A stretch of DNA of 64,000 nt, taken from positions 36,537,377 through 36,601,376 of the forward strand of contig NC_059387.1 in the NCBI RefSeq assembly GCF_019703515.2, read 5' to 3'. The notes beneath the pieces are model-generated. The model saw nothing but the letters and a program-made list of their open reading frames with translations, made no database searches and was not told the DNA's origin. Source of the DNA: Myxocyprinus asiaticus. Its lineage: Eukaryota > Chordata > Actinopteri > Cypriniformes > Catostomidae. The translations under genes and the position numbers were made by a program. Within the stretch, counting starts at the first letter, position 1; every line of letters starts with the position of its first letter. Below are positions 1 through 13,400 of this stretch, in pieces.

Positions 1-67
1 ACACAAGCAGGAAAGACAACGAGACGACAACACAGACATGTGTTCAAGAGAGCCAACTTCTGCTAGA

Positions 68-97
68 GGTGTGTTTGTGTGTGTGTGTGTTTGTGTT

Positions 98-133
<36 letters not shown>

Positions 134-392
134 TGTGTGTATTTGAGTGTGTGAGACTGTGTGTGTGTGTGTTTGTGTTTTTATGTGTGTGTGTGTCTGT
201 GTGTATGTGTCTGTGTGTATGTGTGTGTGTGTGTGTGTATGTGTGTGTTTTTATGTGTGTATATGTGTGTTTTTATGTGTGTGTGTGTGTGTGTGTCTGT
301 GTGTGTTTTTATGTGTGTGTGTATGTGTGTTTTTATGTGTGTGTGTGTGTGTGTGTGTTTATGTGAGAGTGTGTATGTGAGTGTGTGAGACT

Positions 393-444
<52 letters not shown>

Positions 445-583
445 TTGTATGTGAGTGTGTGTATGTGAGTGTGTGAGACTGTGTGAGTGTGTGTTTGTGT
501 GTGTGTGTGTGTGTGTGTTTGTGTGTGTTTGTATGTGAGTGTGTGTATGTGAGTGTGTGAGACTGTGTGAGTGTGTGTGTGTG
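68..583. repeat. Long imperfect (GT)n microsatellite with higher-order pattern
   Basis: About 515 bp of almost pure GT interrupted by GTTTTTATGTG and TATGTGAGTG variants. In the right half a compound block containing GAGACTGTGTGAGTG recurs near 387, 475 and 559 (spacing about 84-88 bp), so the tract has a second-order tandem structure. Cys/Val-rich and His/Thr-rich open frames across it are by-products of the repeat. Confidence 0.95.
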
Positions 584-1242
584 AAATATTTGTGAACATA
601 TATTATCTGTACATGTGTTTGATGTGTCATTCATACTGAACTAACAGAAATATAGTTGGTTTGATGTGTTGAACATGAACAAATATAATCGTTCGTGACA
701 GTGAAAATGAGTTTAAACACTTTCTCATTGACTCTCATTGAGCGTGACTCACGTCTCCCAGAGTGGAAATACTCTGGATGAGTTTCTCCTGTGACCCTTT
801 TGATGCGTTTTTGACGTTGCTGTGACAATGTGAAAGAGGAAAGATCATCAGTAAAGAAAGATCTAAACAGACAGAGAGAGAATGATGATGATGATGATGA
901 AGTTTCTCCTTTTTTAAACTCTCTGTTCATATTAATCGACAAACAACAGCTGCTGTTGTCCATAATTTCATTATCTAAATGAGCCACAGATACAGTATAC
1001 AGTAGATTTAATATGCTGCACAGCTCAGTACACAATGCTCATATTTTACAAAATAGACAAAAAGAGATTTACAAAACATTCAGGAAAAAACAGCATATGA
1101 AATAAAAGTAAAATGACAAATTTCCATCAAGATGAATTGAATTGAATTGTTTAATAATATGTAAATAAAGCCATTTAAATGTACTGAAGCTCATGTGAAG
1201 AACACGTCACTGATGAAACACACGTGTGTTTCTTGTGTTCAG
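584..1242. other. ahrr intron sequence without recognisable gene
   Basis: Holds a short (ATG)n run near 881-902 and otherwise AT-rich unique-looking DNA up to the first recognised ahrr exon. I see no exon, RNA gene or mobile element that I can support here. Confidence 0.5.
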
Positions 1243-1332
1243 TCTTTAGCAGGTTTCGTACTGGTGGTCAGTGCTGATGGGATGGTCTTCTACGCATCCT
1301 CTACTATAGTTGACTATCTGGGCTTCCACCAG
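1243..1332 (+). CDS. ahrr: ahrr exon: first half of PAS-A
   Basis: Thirty codons, phase 0 at both ends, bounded by acceptor TTGTGTTCAG and donor GTCAGAAC. It encodes the hydrophobic PAS core with [19 protein letters not shown], the conserved AHR/AHRR signature. The next exon continues directly with TDVMHQ. Confidence 0.93.
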
Positions 1333-2071
1333 GTCAGAACATCTCAATGCTTGAGGTCATGATCCTTCATGCTGTTAATCACTAAAACACTGACCTCACA
1401 TCAAATTTGACTTTATTTAACACATGTTCCTGCTGTTGATGTGAATGATTCAAAAACATTTGAACCATCCTTTTAATTTCATATGAAGAAAATCAAGTCC
1501 CATACTGCACTTATCACATTAAAGGTGCGCTCAGTAACTTTTTGCTCGTGTCATCTTGGACTTACACTGACACCAAGTGGTGTGGATGCAGCATGATTAA
1601 AAATCAGTAGTTTTCAGATACAGATACCATTGTAGAAATTCACTATTCACAATCAGACATGATTAATTTAATCCAAGAGTGAAAGTGTCCAATAACTAGA
1701 CAGTTACTGAGATTAAGTGAGTTTTATTCAGCTGGTCATGTGATTCTAAAATGGCACCCCCTATAAGGGCACGCCTAACCCATGTAGAATAAAACAGCTT
1801 TTAAAAGGTTACTGATATGACTCGAGTCCTCATCTCATGTGAGTGCTCATGATTTTATAGTTACTATACTTACTGTTTCAAGCTTACAGTTCATTTCTTT
1901 AGGAGAAAAAAATTTTAATAGGGGGAAAAATGACTGAGTGCACCTTTAAATATTCAGTTTTACACAAATACTTACACATCATCTGTAATTTGCCACAATA
2001 CAGAAGTAAAGTGGGTTTTTAAGACTGTTGCACAATGGATTTAAATTACTGTTATTGTTAAACTAGAGCTG

Positions 2072-2104
<33 letters not shown>

Positions 2105-5100
2105 TGTGTTGTGTGTGTGTCTGTGTGTGTGTGCAGCAGCTCATTATAACTGCATGTTGTTAGTGTGTATTTGTGTGTCAGTTGTGTGTTCAAGCATTAA
2201 GCCTGTGACAGCACAATTATCCTTTAAAGAACTTTATTTTCTGTGTTTAAGAGTCAGAATCTCTCAGTTAGTAATTCGATCTGCTGTCCGCTGACACATC
2301 GCTGCTGTTTTACAAGGCAAATGTTTGGAAAGCTTTGTGTACCTCTAATATTGAAATTTTGGGGCAAAGTTAAATATTTTAGAAAGAATCTGTCATTTGT
2401 GACAGAAAGCAAAGAAGAGAAAGAATTTATTTCTGGTACTCTTTTGGTTGTCTGTGTCACGCCATGTTTAACACACCACGACCCCGCAGTCTCACGATAC
2501 GGCAGCTGCGGCTCAAACCGCCCGACTCAACCGGAGATGGCCAGGAATCTGAAACACGAAAAACCCTAAACATCAAACAAGAGGATTTACAGTGAAATTA
2601 AGTGTTGTAACCCTCAAACACAATTGTTCAGTCTGTAATCGTCTTTCAGGTCTGCAGATCAGAGGTCAATGGTCAGATCTGTGAGGGGCTCCTACTGTTA
2701 CAAACACCAGAGTTTGACCTTCATCATTAGGGTCAAAGCTTATAACCCCCCCACTCCCACGTTTCAGTTAAATTCAAAATTTCCATAAATGACACAATAT
2801 TGCCAAAGCTGAGAATGTTTGTAAAAATAGAATAACACATTAATATACACTAATCTCTATGTGTTGTATGAATCTCTGTCTCTCTCTTCAGACAGATGTG
2901 ATGCATCAGAATGTGTTTGATTACATTCATGTGGATGACCGGCAGGAGTTCAGACAGCAGCTGCATTGGGCCATGAACCCGTCACCTCCGACAACTGACC
3001 AGCACTTGCACACTGGCACGGGTGCGAGTTAAACCACTGCTCTCTAGTTCAACTTGTTTTACTTCAGGACTCTGATTTTATATTGGACATCAAGTGGTGA
3101 CCAACACAGTCCTAAAACTGTTAAATGTACAAAATATCAACAAAAATATCCTTAAACGCAGAAATGTATGATCTTTACATGAACTGCAGAGGTCGAGAAA
3201 ATGATGAACATGACATGGGAAAATTAATAAGAACATTTGCTATTTTTGTAATAAAAGCTTAAACAGCAGAAGTGTGATTCACCACTGCAACACATGAAAC
3301 AAACACTGGGACAAATATTGTATTAGGGTCAGCCTTCAGGCCCAGGTATACTTCGTTTTTGCATGTTCCAGATCGCCTTGCGCCTGGCCGACCGCTTTGC
3401 CTTTTCTGATCACGAACGAATAGGAACGCGTTTGACGCATGCACACTACAGCTGCTTTGTGACACTCTTTTAGTACAGTAAATGGCCAGCGCATGCGCAG
3501 ACGATGCACACAGCCAAGCACCGCGTGCGCGAGTCAAGAAAATCTAGGCCAAGCTGTGCGGCTGTGCTGATGATGCAATGTGCGTCACACAGAGTGCGTG
3601 CAGAGCGTTCCGCAACGCACACAGCTGAAGTATAGTTTGGCCTATCTTCACCAAGTAACAGATTTTTCACCAAATACTGTAGAGTTTGATTGGATGCATA
3701 ACATTTGACATCAACAACGAAACATATGCAAAGTGTTTTCTCCTCCCTTTTTAAAGTTGATATGTCGATTTATTTCCCTATCTTAACTAGCATGATTATA
3801 TGGTTAGTTGCATATCATTATTTGCATTTACTGTAGAAGTTTTTTCCCGATCAGAATAGACCTGCAATCTATTTTTAGGTCCCAAATCACTTGCTGAGAA
3901 ACAATTCAGTTTAGTTTCAGTTGAATTGAGAGTTTATATTGTATAACCCTTCACTCTAAGCTTTTTTGCTCATGTGTGTTGTCATAAGTTTAATTGCTTG
4001 TGTTTATTGTGTAGGTGAAGATTTTGTTGTGAGCAGTTTATTTCACTCCAGTGAGATGGGCAACGTTCCTCCAGAATTCACCTGCTTCTTAAATCGCTGT
4101 TTTATCCTGCGAATTCGTTGTTTACTGGACAGCACATCTGGATTTCTGGTGAGTGAATCTCACTGATTACTTTTCAGAACACAGAGTTGCTTTTCTAATC
4201 CAATTAGAGTTTCCATGAGTTTCTTCTGTAAATAGATTCCACTGGATAGTCGATTTTTATTTGCTCAAGAAACAGACTTCAGTTCATAAGAGATCACTTA
4301 TGCCAAAGTCCATCTCTGAGACCAGGAATCCAAATGTTCTCTGTTCTTATTTAAAATATATAATGTTATATAATATTGTAGTTTGTCATTTGCTTCTGAA
4401 AGTGAGGAATGATGGTGTTCAGATACATGATGAAAGATCTCAGCAGCGTCTGACTGTTACTGTACAGAAGAGAGTGTTTACACCTGTGATTACACCTGTT
4501 ACAGCGATGATAATGAGGTGTTTGAGATGTTTGAATGTGTGTGTTTGCAGACAATGCAGTTTCAGGGGCAACTGAAGTTTCTTCATGGTCAGAGGAAGAA
4601 GACTCCGTCCGGAAGCGTTCTGCCACCTCAGCTCGCGCTCTTCTGCATCGCCGTTCCCCTCTTGCTGCCCTCCATCACTGACATAAAGATGAATAACACG
4701 ATGATGATGATGAAGAACAAACAAAAGAACAACAGCATTCACAGGTACGATTCATTCAGCATGATCATGAACAATTCAATTCAGCAGAAGATTAATTTCA
4801 GTGATTAATCTCTGATTATTCTCTGATTATAACCAGATATGTGCTTCATTTTCTGCACCTCATCTATATGTGGTAACTTCATGCTGTTTAATGTTTGTCT
4901 GGTCATTATGTGTTTACAACAGATGTGTATTATTTCATACATTAGAAAAGAGCTGAAATATGTCATTATATCTGCTGTACTTCAGAATCTTCCCAAAGAA
5001 AATCACGTGCACTCACAACTTCTAGATTTTGTATCATAAACAGACGCAGCAGTTAATCTGGTTTGATTTTCACAATAAATGGATCAGGCCTAAATCATGT

Positions 5101-8100
5101 TTGATTAAATGAATGAATGTGATATAAAACAGCATTCAGAATGTGAGACAGAGTTCAGTTATTGTAATGTTCATCAATCACAACTGCAGGGGCCGATTGC
5201 ATAAACATGGCTATTAACTTAAGACTTCGTCTAACAATTAGTCTGACTAGCTAAAGACATCATAAAAAGCCTGTTGCATAAAACAAACTCGCAGTTGTTT
5301 TTAGTAAAACAGTCTAATTCCTCTTGGATTGTTGGAAAAGTAAGACACTGAACAGCTTAAAAAAATGGCCGACAGTGGACGCTCAATACAGTTCCCTATC
5401 TGTCACTCACTCGATGTTGTGTCGATGTAGTGACACTAGGGGTCACTCTTGGGAGCCCGAGACACCTCTGGACTTTAATAAAAGGCCAATGAAAATTGGC
5501 GAGTGGTATTTGCATGCCACTCTCCCGGACATACAGGTATAAAAGGAGCTGGTATGCAACCACTCATTCAACATTTTCTCTTTGGAGCCGAACGGTCATG
5601 CTCATTGAGCTGAATCCTACTGTTCATTCACCTCTGCTGGATCTGATGGCGCATTTTAGTGGCTTCTCACTCCTCTGCACTGGTGCACTGCAGATGACGC
5701 CCCTGGGCGCTTCGGCAGAAAAACAAGAGAGTATATTTTCTGAAAGAGCTTTTTTCCTCTAAAAGAGTATATAGTTCTCTAAAAGAGCGGCACACACGGA
5801 ACGTCTTTTTAAAGACTCGTCTTTTTAAAGATGCCCTTCCGATTGTGTGTTATTCCTGGTTGCGGTCGTTATCTCTCAACTTCAGATGGTCATGATCGCA
5901 GTCTTTCGTGTCTGGGCGTGACCCACATGGAGGCAGCGTTTGTGGATGGTTCATGTTCTCATTGCGAGAACATGACCATGGCAACGTTGCGGTTGCGGCT
6001 TGCTTTCGTAAGATAGCAAGCCACCCCAGCGGCTCCCCAACTCGGTCCTTCTACCTACGGGTATGAGGCCAGCGCGGCTAGCACTGGTGGCGATTTGGGG
6101 ACCCCAATGGGATCATCTCCACCGGGTATCCCCCCGCGGATCTCCCATTCCCCAGCATGCTCGTCTGCCCTAATCGGGCATCCGGATGAGTTCGCCGGCT
6201 CATCTCACAGCGAGACTGGCTTCTTGTTCAGAGCCCGCGAAGATGATGAGCTCTCGAGCACAGCATCGGAGAGCGGGCTTGTCCAGTCGGACACTGAAGC
6301 CTCAGCTGGGCTTCCCCCTTCGGGGACAATTGCCCAGTCACAGGCCAATGCCGAAATGATGGACATGCTTTCCCGGGCGGCTCAAAGCAGCCACGCCCCG
6401 CTCCAGTGCCATTCTACCCGGAAGTGCACGAGTTGCTGACGAAATCATGAGAGGCACCTTTTACTACCCGGCCCCGATTCCGCAGTTCCCCTGCTCTTAC
6501 TACCCTCGATGGCGGGTCGGCCAGGGGCTATACGGCGATTCCCCTGGTGGATAAGGTGCTCGCGGTGCACCTATGCCCACAGAGCGCCGCCACCTGGCGC
6601 GGACGCCCTAAGCTCCTGTCCAAGCCCTGTAGGCTCACATCGTCCCTGACGGCTAAAGCCTACAGCGCTGCTGGATAAGCCGCCTCTGCCCTGCACACCA
6701 TGGCTCTCCTGCAGGTCCACCAAGCCAAGGTGTTAAAAGAACTGCATGAGGGTCGTTCCGCCCCATATTTGATGAAGGAACTGCGCTCGCTGACCGACCT
6801 CGCTCTCTGAACAACCAAGGTCACGGCGCGGTCTCTCGGGCGGATGATGGCCACACTAGTGGTCCAGGAGTGCCACCTTTGGCTCAACCTGGTTGAGATG
6901 GGCGAGGCCGACAAGACATGGTTCCTTGCTGCCCCCATTTCCCAGGCTGGCCTATTTGGCGACACCGTCGAGGACTTTGCCCAGCAGTTCTCGGCGGTGA
7001 AGCAGCAGACGGAGGCAATCCGGCACATCCTGCCCCAGCGCGGCTCAAGATCCCGCACCCCATCTGCTTGTCGCCAAGGGCGTCCCCCTGCGGTGACTGC
7101 ACCGGTTCCGCCGCAGCCCGCCCCTTCAGCCTGGCCCCTTCAGCCTGGCCCCAGCCTTGGACCGACCTCTCGTTTCTACGGGCAGGTGTTCCTCTAGAAC
7201 TGGTCTCCAGGTGCGTTGTGGTCATGACAGATGCCTCCAAAACGGGCTGGGGTGCTGTTTGCAATGGGCACGCAGCCGCCAGCCTCTGGACGGATCCGCA
7301 ACTGCATTGGCACATCAACTGCCTCGAGTTGTTGGCAATTCTGCTCGCCCGGCAGAGGTTCCGGCCGTTGATCCAGGGCAAGCACGTGTTAGTTCAGACA
7401 GACAACACGGCAACGGTAGCATATTTCAACCGCCAAGGTGGTCTGCGCTCTTGTTGTATGTCACAACTTGCCCGCTGTCTCCTCTTCTGGAGTCAGCAGC
7501 ACTTCAAGTCGCTGTGAGCCACTCACATCCCAGGCAACCTCAACACTACAGCAGATGCGCTGTCACGGCAGATTACCCTCAGGGAAAGTGGAGACTCCAC
7601 CCTCAGGTGGTCCAGCTGATTTGGAGTCGATTCGGATAGGCACAGGTGGACCTGTTCGCCTCCCAAGAATCCTCCCACTGCCCGCTCTGGTACGCCCTCA
7701 CCGAGGCTCCCCTCGGCATAGACGCACTGGCACACAGCTGGCCCCCTGGCCTACGCAAATATGCGTTTCCCCCAGTGAGCCTGCTTGCACAGACCCTGTG
7801 CAAGGTCAGGGAGGATGAGGAGCAGGTCATCCTGGTAGCATCCTACTGGCCCACCCACACGTGGTTCTCGGACCTCACGCTCCTCGCGACAGCTCCCCCC
7901 TGGCGAATTCCCCTGAGGAAGGACCTTCTTTCTCAGGGATGGGGCACCCTCTGGCACCCGCGACCAGACCTCTGGAATCTCCATGTCTGGCCCCTGAACG
8001 GGACCCGGAAGACCTAAGCGGTCTCCCACCTGCAGTGGTTGACACACTCACTCAGGCTAGGGCCCCCTCTACGAGGCGCCTGTATGTGTGGTATAAGTGG

Positions 8101-10386
8101 CGTCTGTTCGCTAAGTGGTGTTCTTCCCGATGCAAAGACCCCCAGAGAGGTGCAGTCGGATCAGTGCTTTCCTTCCTGCAGGAGAGGTTGGAAGGGAGGC
8201 TGTCCCCTTCCACCTTGAAGGTGTACATTGCTGCCATAGCAGCACACCACGACGCAGTCGACGGTAAGTCCTTAGGGAAGCACGACATAATCATCAGGTT
8301 CCTAAGAGGCACCAGGAGGCTGAATCCCTCCAGACCGCGCCTCGTTCCCTCATGGGTCCTCTCTGTAGTTCTTCAGGGTCTACAGAGAGCCCCCTTTGAG
8401 CCTTTGCAGTCAGCCGAGCTTAAGGCACTCTCCTTGAAGACTGCCCTCATGACTGCCATCAAGAGGGTAGGAGACCTGCAAGCATTCTCTGTCAGCGAAA
8501 CATGCCTGGAGTTCGGTCTGGGTTACTATCACGTGATCCTGAGACCCCGACCGGGCTATGTGCCCAAGGTTCCCACCAACCCTTTTAGGGACCAGGTAGT
8601 GAACCTGCAAGCGCTGCCCCAGGGGGATACAGACCCAGCCCTGTCGTTGCTGTGTCTGGTGTGCACTTTACGCATCTATTTGGATCGCACGCAGAGCTTT
8701 AGAATCTCTGAGCAGCTCTTTGTCTGCTTTGGTGCACAGCGGAAAGGAAGCGCTGTCTCCAAGCAGAGAATCGCCACTGGCTCATTGACGCCATAACTAT
8801 GGCATATCTCGCCCAGGACATGCCGCCCCCGGTAGGGCTATGAGTCCATTCTACCAGGGGTGTAGCAGCTTCCTGGGCCCTGGCCAGAGGTGCCTCTCTA
8901 ACAGACATTTGCAGAGCAGCAGGCTGGGCAACACCCAACACCTTTGCAAGGTTCTACAACCTCTGGGTGGAACCGGTTTCGTCCCAGGTAGTGGCACGCA
9001 ACACAAGCGGAGAAGCCCGGGATAGCCGGCCAGGTGTATTGCTTGCACATAGCGCCTTCCACCTCCTTTTGAGCTGAAGATGTGCGCCATTAATTCCCAG
9101 TAGTGTTCACAAGTTTGTTCCCTGGTTGACTTCCTCTGAGCCCTGTGGCAGTCGAGTTTTCGGAGAGATTCACTGCTGGCCCTGTACACATGCTAACTAA
9201 GAGTCCTGTTCTGGGGTAGGTGCTCCCCATGTGGTGGTTTCCTGTAAGGCTAACCCCATGCGATATATATCTTCCGCTAATTCGTTTCCCTGTTGGCAAA
9301 CTGCGTCTTCTTTGGGCAGAGCCCCTCTGCTCCAGTCTCCATGTTTGTAGTAACTCCTCCCCCATTGGGCAGGATCTACCTTGAAGACTCTCCACATGGT
9401 TGGAAAGACTATGTGACGTATCCTTCCACTTAAATATCCCCCCCTCTCTTTGGGCAAGGTGTGGTCTCCGCTGTGTCTTCCCCTTGGGAGGGACACCCCC
9501 CGACTAGACCTGGCGGCCCAGTCGGATAATCCCCCTTCTTTTTTAGGGAGTGGAAAAAAGAGAAAGGGAAAAGAGGCCACGACTGGGTTAAGCCTGTCTC
9601 TATCTCTTGGGTAGTCGACTTGTCCCCAAAAAGGGCCGTTTGACACTCATAACTATGTTGGGGGAGGTTACGTGTTGACCTGGTGTGCTGGCTATGAGGC
9701 ACACAGTAGTCTGCCCACCACATACCGCCAGTTCACGTAACACAGTTCAGCCAATTGTGGTGTTTCGTATAGGGACCCCTAGTGTCACTACATCGACACA
9801 ACGTCGAGTGAGTGACAGATAGGGAACGTCATGGTTACTTGTGTAACCTCCATTCCCTGATGGAGGGAACGAGACATTGTGTCCCTCCTGCCACAACGCT
9901 GAACTACCCGCTGAAATGGCCGGACCTTATATCGGCTCCTCAGCATAAAACCTGAATGAGTGGTTGTATACCAGCTCCTTTTATACCCGTATGTCCGGGG
10001 GAGTGGCATGCAAATACCACTCGCCAATTTTCATTGGCCTTTTATCAAAGACCAGAGGTGTCTCGGGCTCCCAAGAGTGACCACTAGTGTCACTACATCG
10101 ACACAACATCTCGTTCCATCCATCAGGGAACGGAGGTTACACAAGTAACCATGACGTTTCCATTTGTTGAAAATATTTGCTTATTTTTTGCTTCAAAATT
10201 GATTCTAATGAACAAATTTAGTGTTTTTTCTTTCCGATTAACATTTTTTATTGATTTGTACAGATAACAAAGAAAAATAAAAACATATACACTGAATCAA
10301 CATTTAACTCCCACTATTACCCATCCCCCTCCCCCTCCCCAACCCCACCCTGACCCTCAACAAACATCCCTGTGGTCACATAGAGG

Positions 10387-10422
<36 letters not shown>

Positions 10423-13400
10423 AAAAAATAATACTAATCATACATATTTAAAACTATGCTTCTCTCTCCACAGCCCCTCCCCAAGAGTCCCCCAAAAATG
10501 CCAAATAACTGCCCATTTCCCATCAAACAAATCCCAGATCCCCAGCCTTCTACATGACACCTCCTCAAAAGCTGCCACCCTCCCCATCTCCGCGCACCAC
10601 TCCCGAAATTAGGATGCTCCAACCGACTTCCATTCCCTTAAAACAATGTGTCTGCCTATCATAACACTGGTCAGAACCCAATTTTTTATGTGTTTTTCCC
10701 CTATATTGATAACTGCCCCATCGCCAAAAGTAGAGTCTGGGACAAAATGAAATTTGAGTGCTCTATACGTCACACATAAAACTCTGAACCTTCAACCAAA
10801 ATTCTTGGATCTTAACACAGCACCAAAAAACATGGGTTGTGTCACCATTTTCTGATTGGCATCACCAGCAGGTGGGTGTGTCTTTAAGACCAAGCCTATA
10901 CAATCTAGAGGGGGTCCAATAGAACCAATGTAAAATCTTGAATTGCATAAGGTGCACCCTTGCATCCCTAGATACAGACTCGTATCGACACTTCCTCCTC
11001 CAATACCAAGTTTAAATCTTTCTCCCATAATCTCTTGATAGAAGTTAAAGCTCCGTCCCCCAGACTCTGAATTAGCAGGGAGTAATACACTGATGCCTCA
11101 TGACCTTTTCCAAAAGCAGTAATCACCACTCCCAGAGTATCTGCCGCTTTAGGGGGGTGTATGCTACTTACAAAAATAGTAAAGAGCAGGTGGTGCAGCT
11201 GTAAATACCTATAAAACTGAGGTCTGGGGATCCCAAAATGTTGAAGCATATTTTCAAAGGATCTCAACACTCCACTCTCATATAGGTCACCGAGTGTATT
11301 AACTCCCCTCACAATCCACTCTGACCAGCAGAAAGGGGACTTATTAATACATAATTTAGGGTTCAGCCATATGCTCAATGCAACATTTAAATAAATGTCT
11401 GAATTAAACACTCTGGACACTTTTGTCTATACGAGTGTAAATGCGAGATAAAGGGGTGTGACTTAACTTCTCCAGTTAGTTTGATCGAAAGGCTTTGCAA
11501 TGGCGAAATAGGGGCAAGAACTTCCTGTTCAATACAAAACCAGGGAGGGGCTCTCTCAGGTGGAAGCGCCCAATGAGCCAAATGTCTGAGACTGAATGCA
11601 TAATAATAAAACTAAATCTTGGGTAGGCCTAGCCCACCTTTGTCAATCGGCCTATGTAACTTATTGAAATGTAATCTAGGACACTTACCATTCCAAATGA
11701 AAGACTTCGCTATGCTATCAAATTGCTTGAAATAAGAGAGGGGGATATCTTCAGGGAGAGATTTTAGCAGGTAGTTGAATTTTGGAATACAATTAATTTT
11801 AATAACATTAACCTTCCCAATCATAGATAAATGTAATGAAGCCCACCTGCCCACATCACTCGAAAAACTTTTTATTAAGGGGTCAAAATTAACTCTAACT
11901 AAATCACACAAATTTGCTGGGAGTAAAATGCCCAAATATTTAATGCCATGTTTAGGCCACTGGAAGACACCCGGCTGGAAAGCCGTTACTGGGCAGTATG
12001 CTGTCAAAGCCAAAGCTTCGGATTTAACTCTGTATCCTGAGAACTTTATAATTAATAATTAATTAATTATACATTTTTTACATACAATTATACAGAATTA
12101 ATAATTCTGTGAAGGCAAGGCATAGATCTAATGGGGTCGGAGACGAATAATAAAATATCATCTGCGTAAAGCAAAAGCTTATGCGCCACACCTCTTGCCA
12201 CCACCCCTGGAAAATCATCCTCCTTTCTTATCGTGGCTGCTAATGGTTCCAGGGCAAGACAGAACAATAATGGGGAAAGAGGGCATCTATCCAGAGTAAA
12301 ATAAAGTAAAGTTGTAAAGTAACTTAATCCAACCAATAAAAGTATTCCCAAACCTGTACATTTCCAAAATCTTAAAAAGATAATCCCATTCTACCACATC
12401 AAACGCCTTTTTGGCGTCAAGTGAGATGGCAGTGACCGGAGACTGATCATTCGCCACTGACCACATGATATTGATGAAATGCCTAATGTTATCAGAAGAG
12501 CTGCGGCCCAGAATAAACCCCATCTGATCTGTATGTATAAGAGATGTCATAACTTTACTTAATCGATTAGCCAGAATTTTTGTCTAGCTGGATCAGGGAT
12601 ATTGGACGGTAACTCTTACACTCACTTGGATCTTTGTCCTTTTTAAGAATCAGACTGATCCGGGCTTGTGTCATGGTTGGCGGAAGCTTTCCATTCTTCA
12701 ATGGTTCTGTATAAACTTTTAACAAAAGTGGAGCCAGATCTGTAGCATAAGATCTAAACAATTCAGCGGCAAAGCCGTCTGGCGGAGCCTCACCTGTAGG
12801 CAAGGCCTTAATTACCTCTCCAAGCTCCTCCAAGTTCATCTCAGAATCAAGAGATTTTGTTTGCTCAGTCGTCAGTTTAAGTATCTGTTTTTCAATCGGG
12901 TCAATTCTCTGAGGCAATCAGATCACATTCGGCGCTTCAGCTATGCCTTGGCACTTTTAATATTTCCTTCCAAAAATGTAGTGGTTTTATCCCAAATAAC
13001 AAAAACACAAGAAATTTTGTTACCATCGTAGAAGTCAAAGTCTTCTTCAAAGTCTCAACTCAAGCCCCCACCTGCTAGAGGTCTGCTGTCATTTCAGTCC
13101 TAGAAGTTTTTATGCAACTGACTGAAAAAGATAAGACCAACATTTTCGACGACTTACTAGTAAGACTAGTCTAAAAACATTTTATGCAACCGACCCCTGA
13201 TCTCTGACTCAAGACACTTAAAGCGCATGTTCAGCTCCTCAGATCAAAATGTTTTTCCTGAACGTGGAAGTGTTCTACGATTCAAACTGGAAACCTGCTT
13301 TCGTTTTCCAGTCTCTAGTGTTTTCACTCGCATCAACATATGTTCTTAACAGATAATGTGATGTTTACTGTATTAAATATGTAAAGATTGCTATATGTAT

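Larger units (their letters stand above)
5385..10160 (+). mobile_element. DIRS-type (tyrosine-recombinase) retrotransposon, decayed
   Basis: The left end (about 5389-5570) and the right end (about 9960-10100) are inverted copies of one another: both hold the string with GGGAGCCCGAGACACCTCTG and the GCATGCCACTC...GGACATAC segment. Inverted rather than direct terminal repeats are the DIRS hallmark. A third, internal copy of the terminal motif occurs at about 9780-9860, as expected for an internal complementary region. Order inside: gag-like frames, RNase H, tyrosine recombinase. Most of the reverse transcriptase between gag and RNase H is missing. Multiple stops and frameshifts make it inactive. 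Confidence 0.82.
5187..13199. mobile_element. TIR DNA element split by younger insertions
   Basis: The two ends are CAGGGGCCGATTGCATAAAC at 5187 and its near-perfect inverted copy (complement CAGGGGTCGGTTGCATAAAA) ending at 13199. About 200 bp at each side belong to this non-autonomous element; the middle is a DIRS element (about 5385-10160) and an antisense L1 (10238-12975). No transposase of its own is visible. Family not assigned. Confidence 0.6.

Noticed and set aside
133..634. Cys/Val-rich and His/Thr-rich open frames on both strands
   Set aside because: They are translations of the GT/CA microsatellite; no codon structure or homology beyond the repeat.
631..1035. 134-codon minus-strand frame
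   Set aside because: Overlaps an (ATG)n run and intron sequence; no recognisable domain and no splice context.
6660..7381. Long minus-strand frames in the DIRS region
   Set aside because: GC-rich sequence opens antisense frames; the plus strand carries the RNase H and recombinase motifs.
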